From: Lewinella sp. LCG006
Lineage (GTDB): Bacteria > Bacteroidota > Bacteroidia > Chitinophagales > Saprospiraceae
Assembly (NCBI RefSeq): GCF_040784935.1
Contig: NZ_CP160680.1
Coordinates: 4,496,501 to 4,560,500, forward strand
Reading direction: 5' to 3'
DNA: 64,000 bases
The translations under genes and the position numbers were made by a program. The notes beneath the pieces are model-generated. The model was not told the origin of the DNA. It made no database searches and saw only the letters and a program-made list of their open reading frames with translations. Below are positions 24,816 to 33,501 of the stretch, one piece after another. Numbering within the stretch: the first letter of the stretch is position 1; each line of letters opens with the position of its first letter.

Positions 24816-25460
24816 ATGCCATTAATTCGTCATGATATTTTAATTCCTGAAGCCGAACTCGGTATTTGGCAGATCAATGAATCCGAGCATTGGTTTATGG
24901 AAACATTGTTGCTGTACCCACCGGAGCTACGCCAACTGAGTGAACTAAAAGGACGCCGCCGGGTGGAATGGCTGGCTGCCCGCCAGTTGGTGCACCAGAT
25001 GTCGGGGCGTACCAAGCGTGCCGCTTTTGTGAAGGATGAGCACGGCAAACCGCGCCTGGAGGGTTCGGATTGGCATATCTCCATCTCGCATTCTCATGGT
25101 CTGGCAGCGGCCATAGCTGCACCCGTGCTTTGTGGGGTGGATATTCAGTTCATTGTACCCAAGATTACGCGCTTGGCGCACAAGTTTTTATGTCCTGCCG
25201 AGGCGGAAAGTATTTGTGCGGAGACGCAATTGGATCAGCTACATTTTTACTGGGGAGCTAAAGAAGCACTGTACAAAGCCTACGGCCGCAGGCAGCTCGA
25301 TTTCATTGAGCACATCAAAGTGGAACCTTTCCTTTATGAAGCTGCCAAAGGGCATACGACGGGCAAGGTGGTCAAAGATGGGGAGGAGCTGTGTTTTGAT
25401 GTTTTCTACGAGCGCTCTGAGGCGGGGTACATGCTGGTGTGGGCGATGGCAGCAGGGTAG
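24816..25460 (+). CDS. 4'-phosphopantetheinyl transferase superfamily protein (Sfp-like)
   Basis: 214 aa from ATG 24816 (MPLIRHDILIPEAELGIW); a TTG nine codons earlier would also be in frame. These enzymes load phosphopantetheine from CoA onto acyl- or peptidyl-carrier proteins. Visible motifs: ISISHSHGLAAA (~87), the metal motif GVDIQ (~106) and WGAKEALYKAYG (~145). The usual GxDxE is GVDIQ here, so the second acidic metal ligand is Gln. Gln also occurs at this place in some active Sfp-group members, so loss of activity is not implied. No carrier-protein synthase is nearby; the partner may be the general fatty acid ACP. Confidence 0.85.
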   Translation: MPLIRHDILIPEAELGIWQINESEHWFMETLLLYPPELRQLSELKGRRRVEWLAARQLVHQMSGRTKRAAFVKDEHGKPRLEGSDWHISISHSHGLAAAIAAPVLCGVDIQFIVPKITRLAHKFLCPAEAESICAETQLDQLHFYWGAKEALYKAYGRRQLDFIEHIKVEPFLYEAAKGHTTGKVVKDGEELCFDVFYERSEAGYMLVWAMAAG

Positions 25461-25462
25461 TC

Positions 25463-26152
25463 TTAGCCAATAAAATTCTGAAAGGTTAGCTTTCGTTCCG
25501 TCAATTCCAGTGCACAGAGTTTTCCCAGGCCATCGATATGGGTGAAGGCGCAGCCGTTGTCGATGAAGATGTCTGGTGTGGTTTCGGCGGCCTGAAGATA
25601 AAGACGGATGTTCTCTGTTTTGATGGGCGTGTGCCCGTGCACAACGATGCGACCGTTGAGCCATTGCCGGTCGATATCAGCGCGCCAATTGCGGAGCCAG
25701 AGCATGGCGTGTTGGTCGCTAAGTGGGTTGGTGGTGTTGAAGTTGAGGCCAGCGTGTACGAGCAGGTATTCATCGACTTCAAAGTAGTAGTCGAGTTGAT
25801 CCATCCATGCGAGGTATTTTTGGGGAATATCTTTAGCGTGGGTTAGTCCAAAGCTGGCCAGGAGGTTGTGGTCACCACGATCGTAATAGGAGGGGAGGTC
25901 ATTGCATAAATCTATCAACATCTGTTCGTGGTTACCGCGGAGACAGTAAACCGGATAGCCAGAAGCTTGAAGATGCCAGATAAAGTCGATGACCCCTTTG
26001 CTGTCGGGGCCGCGATCAATATAGTCGCCCAGAAGGTAGAGTTCATCATCAGGCGTAAGCCCAATTTTGGTGATCAAGGCCTCGAAGGTGAGGCGGCAAC
26101 CATGAATATCAGAGATGGCAAATTTTCGCAAATTTTCAATATTTTGATGCAT
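25463..26152 (-). CDS. PPP-family metallophosphatase (serine/threonine phosphatase or Ap4A hydrolase-like)
   Basis: 229 aa with all PPP signature motifs: ISDIHGC (~13-19), GDYIDRGPDSKG (~42), LRGNHEQ (~74), LLVHAGLNF (~125) and VVHGHTP (~169), with the Asp, His and Asn ligands of a two-metal site. Bacterial members either dephosphorylate proteins or hydrolyse diadenosine tetraphosphate, and sequence alone does not decide. The start MHQNIENLRKFAISD is the first plausible Met. It ends 3 bp from the convergent phosphopantetheinyl transferase gene. Confidence 0.88.
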   Translation of the reverse strand: MHQNIENLRKFAISDIHGCRLTFEALITKIGLTPDDELYLLGDYIDRGPDSKGVIDFIWHLQASGYPVYCLRGNHEQMLIDLCNDLPSYYDRGDHNLLASFGLTHAKDIPQKYLAWMDQLDYYFEVDEYLLVHAGLNFNTTNPLSDQHAMLWLRNWRADIDRQWLNGRIVVHGHTPIKTENIRLYLQAAETTPDIFIDNGCAFTHIDGLGKLCALELTERKLTFQNFIG

Positions 26153-26250
26153 CGTGTCTGAATACCACCGTTTTTGGAAACATCCCGAAACGTTTGCAGA
26201 CGTATTTTATGGTACAATAATTCCCCCCGGAAGGTTCATTTTGATGATAG

Positions 26251-26418
26251 GTAGAGACGTGATGCATCGCGTCTCCATATCCCCAAATGCCCACATCCCC
26301 AAATTGAGCGCGACGGGCCAGTAGGCACGTAACAGCAAGGGATAGGAGCGGAATACCCGCAGCACAGCGAGGATATTATAGGCCGCCCCCGGCAACGGGT
26401 GGCGGTGATGCCAAAATA
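26251..26418 (-). repeat. GC-rich dispersed repeat plus GAGACGCGATG palindrome, copy 1
   Basis: On the minus strand this reads TTTTGGCATC, a GC-rich part, CCGCTCCTATCCCT, GCTGTTACGTGCCTAC, GGCCCGTCGCGC (26307-26418), then a spacer and the near-palindrome GAGACGCGATG/CATCACGTCTC (26251-26275). The same parts in the same order occur at 49909-50158. It fills the 366-bp gap 26153-26518, where no gene is seen; the apparent short frame with RVFRSYPLLLRAY is probably not real. Confidence 0.7.
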
Positions 26419-26518
26419 AACAGCCCCACCCGAAATGGATGAGGCTGCTGCAAATTTGGAAATTAGGATGTATGACGATAAAGCGCGAACAAATGTCAAT
26501 GGGGTTTAATTGGTCACA

Positions 26519-29212
26519 TTATTTTACGATCAGTTTACCCTGAGCAAGGGGACGTGATCCGTCGAAGAGACGGAAGAAGTAGAGGCCGCTGTTGGGGAAG
26601 CCATCGCGTTGGAGTATGAGCTGCTGTCCGCTGAAGGCGTGCCGACTAAGGAGGCGACCTTGGGTGTCGTAAATCAGGCATTGGCCATCATTGAGGTCGA
26701 GCCCTTGCAGGGTAATTAAACTGGAGGAATGTAGGGGGTTAGGAGCTACGTTAAGGGTGAGGCCGGGTACTAGGACATCCTGGGTGGACACGAGGATGAA
26801 GTCTTCGCCGATGGTGTGGGTGACAGTATTAGTGACGACGGCCTCGTTGAAATCGAAGTAAATGTCGGCGGTGTTTTCAATGATGGTGCCAATAGGGTTA
26901 TCAGGAAGCTGGCGAATAGCGAACTGGACAAAACCATTGGAGGCTTCGAAGTTGGTAGTGCTATCGGGCAGCAGGATGTCGTCGAAATGAAAGAGCAACT
27001 GACCATCTTCTTTGAGCTCCATACGGTAGGGGTGGCTGGATGCGCCGGGTACCAAGCTGCTGATGTCGAGGTGTTCGCTAAGTTGGTCTTCGATACGGAT
27101 ATTAAAAGCAGTATCCGTGCCGGTGTTCTGGAAGCGAATGAGGTACTCTAGCGGTGAATTGGCCTCTATGAAGTGCTGCTCACCGTAGCCACGGGGGAGG
27201 GCTTGCTTGTCGTTGGGATCCCAGGAGCCGATGTTTTCGATACAAAGTTGGTCGATATTAGGCTTGGTGTTTTCCAGCAGAAATTGGGTGGCAATACCAG
27301 GCGTGAATCCGCCACAACCCTCCACAAAAGCGGCAGCAATACCACCAAAGGGGTAGCTGTCGTCCTGCTCGATTTCGAGTCGCCAGGTCGCTCCATTCGC
27401 AGGGAAACTGATTGCTTCGCTTTGGCCGGCGTTTAGTTGAACAGGATTCTGGTTCATGTACATGATGACATCTTCCACGATCCGGTAGTTTTGGGCGGTA
27501 GTCATATCACTGTTGCCCGTATTAGCGATGGTGAAATTGACCTGTCCGGTGCCGGGGTCGCACTCGCCTGTAACGGATAGCTCGGCAAAGCTGGAAGCAG
27601 GGATGCAGGTGAATGGCTGGATGGTAGCTTGCACGCAGTGGGTGGCACCTAGCTGTGCTTCGCAGCTAAGCGTGGCAGTAAGGGTGATGGAGCCTGCGCT
27701 TGCTGCCGGAATGGTACCCAGGTCGAATTCGTATTGTCCATCGCCCAGGTTGGTGAAGGGAACCGTTGCGTTTGTGAGGCTGAGAAACGGATCTAATTCG
27801 ATGGTGATGACTGCATTTTCAGCGGCAAAACTCGAGTAGTTGGCGTAGTTGAGATAAATTTGGTTGGGGAAACAGCGACGTAATAAGGGAGCAGCTACAT
27901 CAACAGTGAGAAACGTACAGTCATTGGTGAGTGAAGCCGCAAAATTAACGGTGGTCACCTGTTCGGTGATCGTGGGTAGAATAATGCTGGATACACAACC
28001 CGTCGAAAAGCCATCAGGGAGGAGGAGTTGCACTTCTATATTGGAAAGGTCTGCTTCGGGCCATTTGATTGGAGCATAGTAAATGCCGTCGTTGTTGGTC
28101 GTGACAAGACTGCTACGGTTGGAGTTGGTACTGGAGATAAGCACCTGCCAACCGCCGAGACCGGTTTCGCCAGCGTCCAGGTCACAATTGTCATTGTCAT
28201 CGATGTATACCTGTCCGGTGATTGGAGTGATTATTCCGTCTACTACAATTTCGCTGTAGCAAACATTTGTGTTGCCACTAGCATCTACTGCCCAAAGCTC
28301 TACAGGGTAGGTACCTACAACTGGGGGGATAAGGACGGAAGTGGTGGAAGGTAAGCTGCCATCAGATTCGGAGGAGAGCACGATCCGAAGGTCTACATTG
28401 CTGCACCAGTCGTAGCTACCTTCGTCGATGTCAGTGGTCCAGATAAGATTGTCTTCAAACGGGTCTGCATAAAAGCTCAGCTGGCTTTCGCAGATGACGA
28501 CAGGCGGGACGGTGTCATCGTTGCATTCACCATTGCCACCGATGATATTGACGTAAGTCTCGCAAGAGGTGGCGTTGCCCGCTTCATCTACCGCCCACAC
28601 TTCTACGGGGTATTCGGCGGCGACATTGAAGTTGAGGGAGGTTTGCCCCTGAGGAGCACCCGTACTTTGGGTAATGAGGTTGATACTAAAGCTAGGATTA
28701 GGATCACAGTTTTCGGTAAAACTTTGGATAATATCCTGTGCGAAGATGGTGACAAAATTTGTGCCAGGGGTGATCTCTGCGGTTAGTCCAGTGATGCAAA
28801 AGATACTTGGGGGCTCATTGTCGTCATCACAACTACCATCATTAATACCAACGATATTGACTTCACTGAAACAGTTGTTCCAGTTGCCAGAGGGATCAAT
28901 AGCGTACATGACCACGATGTAAGTGCCGATAACGGGAGGGATGGTCACGGAAGTGGTGGTAGGCGGAACGCCGGTATCTTCATCGCTGGTGGTCAAACGC
29001 AGTGTAACGGGCCCGCAATCGTCAAAGGAGTTGGCATCAATATCGGTCGTAGAAAAAGTGATCCCCGTGCCTTCCGTAGCAATGAGATTGATGTCGGAAA
29101 AACAAATAACATTAGGAGGAGTAACATCATTATCACAATCCTGTGCTTGCAGGATCGAGGTGCTGAAAAGTAAGAAGAAGAAAAAAGTAAGTAGTTGGTT
29201 TTTGCTTTTCAT
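26519..29212 (-). CDS. Large secreted protein with HYR-like repeats and type IX C-terminal sorting domain
   Basis: 897 aa. Signal peptide MKSKNQLLTFFFFLLFSTSILQAQ. At least three HYR/cadherin-like repeats of ~100 residues (~25-330), each with a PPxVICxS/PPSIFC start, a T(T/I)DID..S.D.C core and an end like GTYPVELWAVDASGNTN. Next is an SdrD-B-like module (GQVYIDDNDNCDLDAGETGL, ~335-430), then a long Cys-containing beta region. Residues ~670-815 form the type-IX-associated domain with GSWDPNDKQALPRGYG and ENTADIYFDFNEAVVTNTV. The last ~75 residues are a type A sorting domain (NVAPNPLHSSSL ... GLYFFRLFDGS). Likely a surface adhesin or matrix protein exported by the Gld/Sov machinery. Confidence 0.9.
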   Translation of the reverse strand: MKSKNQLLTFFFFLLFSTSILQAQDCDNDVTPPNVICFSDINLIATEGTGITFSTTDIDANSFDDCGPVTLRLTTSDEDTGVPPTTTSVTIPPVIGTYIVVMYAIDPSGNWNNCFSEVNIVGINDGSCDDDNEPPSIFCITGLTAEITPGTNFVTIFAQDIIQSFTENCDPNPSFSINLITQSTGAPQGQTSLNFNVAAEYPVEVWAVDEAGNATSCETYVNIIGGNGECNDDTVPPVVICESQLSFYADPFEDNLIWTTDIDEGSYDWCSNVDLRIVLSSESDGSLPSTTSVLIPPVVGTYPVELWAVDASGNTNVCYSEIVVDGIITPITGQVYIDDNDNCDLDAGETGLGGWQVLISSTNSNRSSLVTTNNDGIYYAPIKWPEADLSNIEVQLLLPDGFSTGCVSSIILPTITEQVTTVNFAASLTNDCTFLTVDVAAPLLRRCFPNQIYLNYANYSSFAAENAVITIELDPFLSLTNATVPFTNLGDGQYEFDLGTIPAASAGSITLTATLSCEAQLGATHCVQATIQPFTCIPASSFAELSVTGECDPGTGQVNFTIANTGNSDMTTAQNYRIVEDVIMYMNQNPVQLNAGQSEAISFPANGATWRLEIEQDDSYPFGGIAAAFVEGCGGFTPGIATQFLLENTKPNIDQLCIENIGSWDPNDKQALPRGYGEQHFIEANSPLEYLIRFQNTGTDTAFNIRIEDQLSEHLDISSLVPGASSHPYRMELKEDGQLLFHFDDILLPDSTTNFEASNGFVQFAIRQLPDNPIGTIIENTADIYFDFNEAVVTNTVTHTIGEDFILVSTQDVLVPGLTLNVAPNPLHSSSLITLQGLDLNDGQCLIYDTQGRLLSRHAFSGQQLILQRDGFPNSGLYFFRLFDGSRPLAQGKLIVK

Positions 29213-29399
29213 GGTTCAAATTTTTGTCCTGGGATATTAATTAATTGGTAGGTGTTTTGACCTATTATTAAAACTTACCATGCAAAAGTGAAGGAAATGC
29301 AGGGGAATAACAAAGACAAAAAACAAGATTTGTAGTGTTATTTATTGTAGTTTTTATGTTTAAAATATTGATATTGTGTGCGTTAAAAAAATGTAAATA

Positions 29400-30824
29400 A
29401 TGGCTATTGTTAGCGAAAGTGTTTTTGATTCGCAGCTGTTTCAGCTATTGACCTCGCTAAATAAAAGAGAATTGACGGCTTTTAAGCGATTTTTGGAATC
29501 TCCCTACTTCAATCAGCGCGAGGATGTAATGGCCTTATTCCATGCCTTGTCTCCTTCTCTCGCCAGCGAGGCTGCTCCTGCAAAAGAGGAGCTCTGGCAC
29601 TTGGTGTACGGAAAAGAGAAATATGATGATCAGCAAATGCGCCTTCTCATGAGCTACCTTTCGAAACTCACCGAACAGTTTGTTGCGGTAGAATTGACCT
29701 TAGCGGATGATTTTGAGGTAAAGATGAAAGTGGCCAATCGGCTAAGGTCTCGTGCGGATAATCAATTGCACGAACGGTTTCTAAAAGCGTCGAAGCGTAT
29801 TTTGGAGAAGCAGCCTCTGCGTAATGCTGAGTATTGGCTGCGTAATTATCGCCACCAAGAGGCCGCATACCGACAGGCATTCTCGCGGCAACCAGAGCAG
29901 AATGATGATTTTGCCATGCTCGGTGAGTCTTTCGATCAGGCCTTTTTGGCTTTGAAGTTGCGCCAAAACATGTGGCTCTACAACCACGAGCAACTCTACA
30001 AGTGGGGCTACGAACCCACTGCCCTCGATCGTTATATCGAGCAGTTGGGGGAGGACGCCCTAACCCGAGAGCCGGCTGTATCGCTTTATTATTATGGCCT
30101 TCAAGTACTGAAGTCGCCTACCAATGAGGACGTTTTTCAACAATTTACTGAAACCCTTTTTGTGCACAGTGCACTCTTTCCGGAGGAAGAGGCCCGCGAC
30201 CTTTACTTGCTCGCCATCAATTTTGGAGTGCGGCAAGTCAACGAAGGTCAGCGGAATTATTTTCCTAAAGTAATGGAACTTTACCGCAATGGATTGGAAC
30301 AGGGCTATCTCTTGCGCAACGGTGTGCTGTCTCGGTTTACTTACCATAATATTGTCAGTACTGCCCTGCAAATTGGGGAGTTGTCCTGGGCCGAAGCCTT
30401 TATCGAAGAATGGACCAACAAGCTGGAACGTCGCTTTCGAGATCGGATGTACCATTTCAATCGTGCCAAAATCGCTTACGCTGGTCAGCGCTACGACGAA
30501 GCATTGCCCCTCCTGCAACAAGCCAATTACCACGATCCACTGCTCAATCTGGGCGCGCGGACCTTGCTGCTGAAAATCTATTTTGAATTGGAGGAGTGGG
30601 AAGTGTTGCAGAGCCATCTGGATGCTTTTCAGAATTACCTGCGCCGTAAAGAAGGTATCACCTATCATCGAACCAACTACCGCAACCTCATTCGGTATAC
30701 CCGGCAATTGCTCAAAGCTCAGTTGGGCAGCAAATTGCAACGCACCAAGCTGCGCGATAAAATTCTTCACGAAACTACCCTCACCGAAAAGGAATGGCTG
30801 CTGCGACAATTGGGGGATGAGTAA
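29400..30824 (+). CDS. Helical-repeat (TPR-like) protein of unknown function
   Basis: 474 aa, nearly all alpha-helical, no signal peptide. Opening region FDSQLFQLLTSLNKRELTAFKRFL, then many aromatic and Arg-rich helices; the part around residues 330-420 (YHFNRAKIAYAGQRYDEALP, LLQQANYHDP) resembles TPR motifs. Proteins of this size and start are common in Saprospira/Cytophaga-like genomes, with no known function that I can name. It stands alone on the plus strand with a 187-bp AT-rich upstream region shared with the divergent type IX cargo gene. Predicted cytosolic scaffold. Confidence 0.7.
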   Translation: MAIVSESVFDSQLFQLLTSLNKRELTAFKRFLESPYFNQREDVMALFHALSPSLASEAAPAKEELWHLVYGKEKYDDQQMRLLMSYLSKLTEQFVAVELTLADDFEVKMKVANRLRSRADNQLHERFLKASKRILEKQPLRNAEYWLRNYRHQEAAYRQAFSRQPEQNDDFAMLGESFDQAFLALKLRQNMWLYNHEQLYKWGYEPTALDRYIEQLGEDALTREPAVSLYYYGLQVLKSPTNEDVFQQFTETLFVHSALFPEEEARDLYLLAINFGVRQVNEGQRNYFPKVMELYRNGLEQGYLLRNGVLSRFTYHNIVSTALQIGELSWAEAFIEEWTNKLERRFRDRMYHFNRAKIAYAGQRYDEALPLLQQANYHDPLLNLGARTLLLKIYFELEEWEVLQSHLDAFQNYLRRKEGITYHRTNYRNLIRYTRQLLKAQLGSKLQRTKLRDKILHETTLTEKEWLLRQLGDE

Positions 30825-30968
30825 GCTTTTTTGTTTTAGACTTGGGGCCATGCCTTCGTTCCTCGGCACAGAGCAGCTTCTACACCTGGTCCTTGTTCCG
30901 ATGGAAGATCAGAATCCCGTCCCCGCGCTTCAGGCTCCGCTTTGCGCGCTTAGCGAGGGCTGCCCACC

Positions 30969-30999
30969 GTTGGAAGGAATCTTGCAGATGCCTTCCAAC
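30969..30999. other. Perfect 9-bp hairpin in the 30825-31598 gap
   Basis: GTTGGAAGG (30969-30977) and CCTTCCAAC (30991-30999), 13-nt loop. It lies 144 bp after the end of the TPR-like gene, in GC-rich sequence with no convincing gene (30825-31029). There is no T-run. Role unknown. Confidence 0.45.
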
Positions 31000-31029
31000 T
31001 TACGAATCCTCGTTCGTTGTTGGATTGAA

Positions 31030-31269
31030 GAAAATAATTGTTGTTTTATTTTTCACCTAATACATTATTGTTTATATTTGCTATAGAATTATTCCCCATC
31101 ATAGGTAACTACCCCCATTTCCTGGGGCATTCAGAGGTATAAGTTTGGATATTGCGTGGCACTCGCTCTGGTGAGTGCATAAAGTACTATGGCCATGCCC
31201 CATGGTTTTGGGGATGGTCAACGGCGACTGAGGCTTGGGTGGGTTGACCCTCCAGGGTCCGCGGATAAC
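31030..31269 (-). repeat. ~240-bp multi-hairpin dispersed repeat, copy 1
   Basis: On the minus strand: GACCC-TGGA-GGGTC hairpin, then TCAACCCACCCAAGCCTCAG, a CCCC/GGGG hairpin, a GCACTC/GAGTGC hairpin, CCCCA-GGAAA-TGGGG, GATGGGGAATAATTC, and an AT-rich tail ending AACAATTATTTT. A second copy in opposite orientation is at 52583-52829. Over the GC-rich ~190 bp the two agree at roughly nine in ten bases by eye, and one stem shows a paired change (A-T here, G-C there). A one-base length difference would break any shared reading frame, so it is unlikely to be coding. Confidence 0.8.
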
Positions 31270-31388
31270 CTTGCGCCCCCTGAAAATCCTCTTACCATCA
31301 AAACTATCCTGCCCTCCAAAGGTTAACAAGTAATACCTCTAATGAGGCTTCAAATGGTAGGTGCCTTTTTAGACTTACCAGCAAAGTT

Positions 31389-31396
31389 TATCTTTG
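31389..31396 (+). promoter_or_regulatory. -7 element TATCTTTG upstream of hairpin element B and the WD40 gene
   Basis: An exact TAnnTTTG match. A transcript from here would include the whole structured element B (31421-31580) as a ~200-nt leader before the WD40 start at 31599. Confidence 0.4.
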
Positions 31397-31420
31397 TTAT
31401 TGGCCACTCTTCGCTTAAGG

Positions 31421-31580
31421 GACGGGAAAAAAGAAGTCAAGCAACTTTCGATTTTTTAAATTTTTCTAAACAACTGACTGAAAGCCTGCCTGCCTTTCGC
31501 CGAGTAGGCAGGAAAGTTGTGTGAAAAATTTCAAAAATCCCCAGAGAAAGTTGCTGGATTCACTTCCGTCAAATTACTAA
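31421..31580 (+). repeat. Long structured hairpin element, copy B
   Basis: Begins GACGG and ends CCGTCAAATTACTAA. Left stem AGCAACTTTC (31439-31448) pairs with GAAAGTTGCT on the right, then a 6-nt 3'-side bulge, then GATTTTTTAAATTTTTC with its near-complement, the internal loop CTAA opposite CAC, and ACAACT/AGTTGT. The top carries an extra hairpin CCTGCCT/AGGCAGG. Ends, bulge and internal loop match copy A (15946-16087), whereas the outer stem sequences are unrelated, so pairing is preserved despite sequence change. Confidence 0.8.
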
Positions 31581-31598
31581 GGAATTACTCAAAAAAAT

Positions 31599-32540
31599 AT
31601 GCCTCCACTTCATATTCATAAAGTTCATCAATTGACTGGTCACAACGCTGCTATTTACGCATTGGTGCCAGGGCTTCGACCGGGAACTTTTCTTTCAGCA
31701 GCAGGCGACGGCTGGATTGTTGAATGGTCGCTTAATGATTCTCGCCCAGGGGAGGAGTTGATGGGGCGTTTACTGGCCAAGGTAGATACCCAGGTTTTTA
31801 GTTTGGCCTATTTACCAGAGACCAACACCTTGGTTGCTGGGGATATGAATGGGGGAGTGCATTGGCTCAATCTTTCTGAAGATCGCCCCAATCGGCACGT
31901 AGCGCACCATCGCAAAGGCACTTATGGTTTGGTCGTCGCTAATGATGAACTGATAAGTCTGGGGGGGGATGGCATCATTACCCGCTGGGATACCTTAAGA
32001 CAAACCAGCAATGAAAGTTTGCAACTGAGCAACCAGGCACTACGCACGGCCATGTATCGGTCAGCAGCTTCAGAATGGCTGGTAGGGAGCAGTGATCACC
32101 ATATTTATCGGTTGAATGCGGAAGCGTTTACCATTAAGGAAAAAATGAGTGCTGCGCATCAAAATTCTGTCTTTTGCCTCGAGGAGCATCCTGAGGATAG
32201 CAGTACGTTTTTTAGTGGTAGCCGCGACGCTCAGCTAAAAGTATGGAAAATTGAACCACCGGGGCAATCCACCTCATTGGTCAAGGAACAACCTGCTCAT
32301 TGGTTTACCATCAACCATCTAATTACCAGCCCTGATGGGAAATACCTGCTTTCGGCGAGCCGCGACAAAACGATTCGTATCTGGGATACTGCAAGCTACA
32401 ATTTGCTAAAAACGCTGGATACCGCGCGCGACGGCGGCCACGTCAACAGCGTCAATCGGTTATTGTGGATACCAGATACCCCCTATTTCGTAAGCGCCAG
32501 CGATGATCGGTCCATCATCGTATGGCAGGTCGGCTCGTAG
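31599..32540 (+). CDS. WD40-repeat protein
   Basis: 313 aa, predicted cytosolic seven-bladed beta-propeller. Blades are visible from HNAAIYALVPGLRPGTFLSA onward; the clearest are HQNSVFCLEEHPEDSSTFFS with GSRDAQLKVW (~185-225), INHLITSPDGKYLLSASRDK with TIRIWD (~235-265) and HVNSVNRLLWIPDTPYFVSA with SDDRSIIVW (~280-310). WD40 propellers are protein-interaction platforms; no partner domain is fused, and no operon partner is visible. The start (MPPLHIHKVHQLTGHNAAIY) directly follows hairpin element B by 18 bp. Confidence 0.88.
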   Translation: MPPLHIHKVHQLTGHNAAIYALVPGLRPGTFLSAAGDGWIVEWSLNDSRPGEELMGRLLAKVDTQVFSLAYLPETNTLVAGDMNGGVHWLNLSEDRPNRHVAHHRKGTYGLVVANDELISLGGDGIITRWDTLRQTSNESLQLSNQALRTAMYRSAASEWLVGSSDHHIYRLNAEAFTIKEKMSAAHQNSVFCLEEHPEDSSTFFSGSRDAQLKVWKIEPPGQSTSLVKEQPAHWFTINHLITSPDGKYLLSASRDKTIRIWDTASYNLLKTLDTARDGGHVNSVNRLLWIPDTPYFVSASDDRSIIVWQVGS

Positions 32541-32681
32541 AGACGTTACACCGCAAGGTCTATGCCCCGCACCAAAGTTGGAAGTGGGATCCTGAGGTGT
32601 AGGGAGGAAGTCGGAATAAAAGGTATAAGTGTTGGAAGCGTGTAAGGGTGAGTTCAACAAATGTAGAAAATCACCCGCACC

Positions 32682-32760
32682 CCTATGTGGTAAAAAAGTA
32701 AAAAATCTTAGGTGCCCTTAGGTGCCTTATGTGGTTCAAAAACACCTATGTGGTAAAAAA
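32682..32760. repeat. Short direct repeats (CCTATGTGGTAAAAAA, CTTAGGTGCC)
   Basis: CCTATGTGGTAAAAAA occurs at 32682-32697 and 32745-32760. Between them CTTAGGTGCC is tandemly doubled (32707-32726) and followed by TTATGTGGTTC. The stretch CTTAGGTGCCTTATGTGGTT resembles one arm of the terminator at 45450-45500. It lies just after the convergent pcm gene end and may be a decayed terminator. Confidence 0.6.
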
Positions 32761-32768
32761 AACGCACC

Positions 32769-33410
32769 CTAAGCCGTCCCCGGCAGAAAAGGTACAAAAC
32801 GAAAATCGCCATGATCTTCTGTTTCCCATTCGTTTTCTCCATGGCGGATAATGCGCAGCATCCTTTGGTCTTTGTCACCTACTGGGATAACCAGCATACC
32901 ACCAATAGCAAGCTGTTCTTTGAGTGCTTTCGGCACTTCTGGTGCTCCTGCAGTCACTAAAATTCGCTGAAAAGGAGCCATCTCTGCCAAACCCTTGTAG
33001 CCATCACGATGATAACAACGCACTCCGGAAAGCCCAAGCAGGCGGAGCATTTTTTTTGCTTGCAGGTGCAAGGGGCGGTGCCTCTCAATGCTAAACACCC
33101 GGCCACCCAACAAGGCCAATACAGCTGCTTGATAACCACTTCCTGTGCCTATCTCCAGTACTTTGTCTCTTTTGTTTACCTCAAGAAGACTACTTTGAAA
33201 AGCGACGGTATAAGGCTGGGAAATGGTTTGTTCGCAACCAATGGGAAAGGGTTTGTCTTGGTAGGCCCATTCTGCAAAAGCTTTCTCCAAAAAGAAATGC
33301 CGAGGTACCTGACCAATAGCTGCCAGTACTCGTTCGTCACGAATACCCTTCTGGCGCAGCACCGTCACGAGTTGCCGTCGTTGCCCTTGATGTTGGTAGG
33401 AATCTTGCAG
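32769..33410 (-). CDS. pcm: Protein-L-isoaspartate O-methyltransferase
   Basis: 213 aa if translation begins at CTG 33410. The enzyme methylates L-isoaspartyl residues with S-adenosylmethionine to start repair of aged proteins. SAM motif I is VLEIGTGSGYQAAVL (~80), and the family motifs ISQPYTVA (~63) and ILVTAGAPEVP (~150) are present. The first standard codon is GTG at 33368, but the 14 codons before it encode QDSYQHQGQRRQL, matching the conserved family N-terminus (helix with HQG-RR-LV). The frame is open only back to a TGA at 33423-33425 and has no ATG/GTG/TTG there, so a CTG (33410) or ATT (33413) start is probable. Confidence 0.9.
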   Translation of the reverse strand: MQDSYQHQGQRRQLVTVLRQKGIRDERVLAAIGQVPRHFFLEKAFAEWAYQDKPFPIGCEQTISQPYTVAFQSSLLEVNKRDKVLEIGTGSGYQAAVLALLGGRVFSIERHRPLHLQAKKMLRLLGLSGVRCYHRDGYKGLAEMAPFQRILVTAGAPEVPKALKEQLAIGGMLVIPVGDKDQRMLRIIRHGENEWETEDHGDFRFVPFLPGTA

Positions 33411-33501
33411 AATTAGAAATTGTCAAAAATGAAAAAAATCTATCAAAGTAGAAGTTAAGGTGTAAAAGTTGGGTGGGTGTAAAGGTGTAAGCGTTACAGA
33501 T

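Noticed and set aside
26207-26395. Small protein with RVFRSYPLLLRAY
   Set aside because: It is read from the GC-rich dispersed repeat; the other copy reads best in a different frame.
30060-30869. 269-aa frame on the minus strand
   Set aside because: It lies opposite the 474-aa TPR-like gene, shows no domain, and has composition expected of an antisense shadow.
31099-31329. Small protein with GPWRVNPPKPQSP, also at 52502-52744
   Set aside because: The two copies differ by a one-base length change and keep hairpins rather than the frame, so the peptide similarity follows from DNA similarity of a repeat.
31421-31580. Retron non-coding RNA
   Set aside because: No reverse transcriptase gene is in the window, and the next gene is a WD40 protein.
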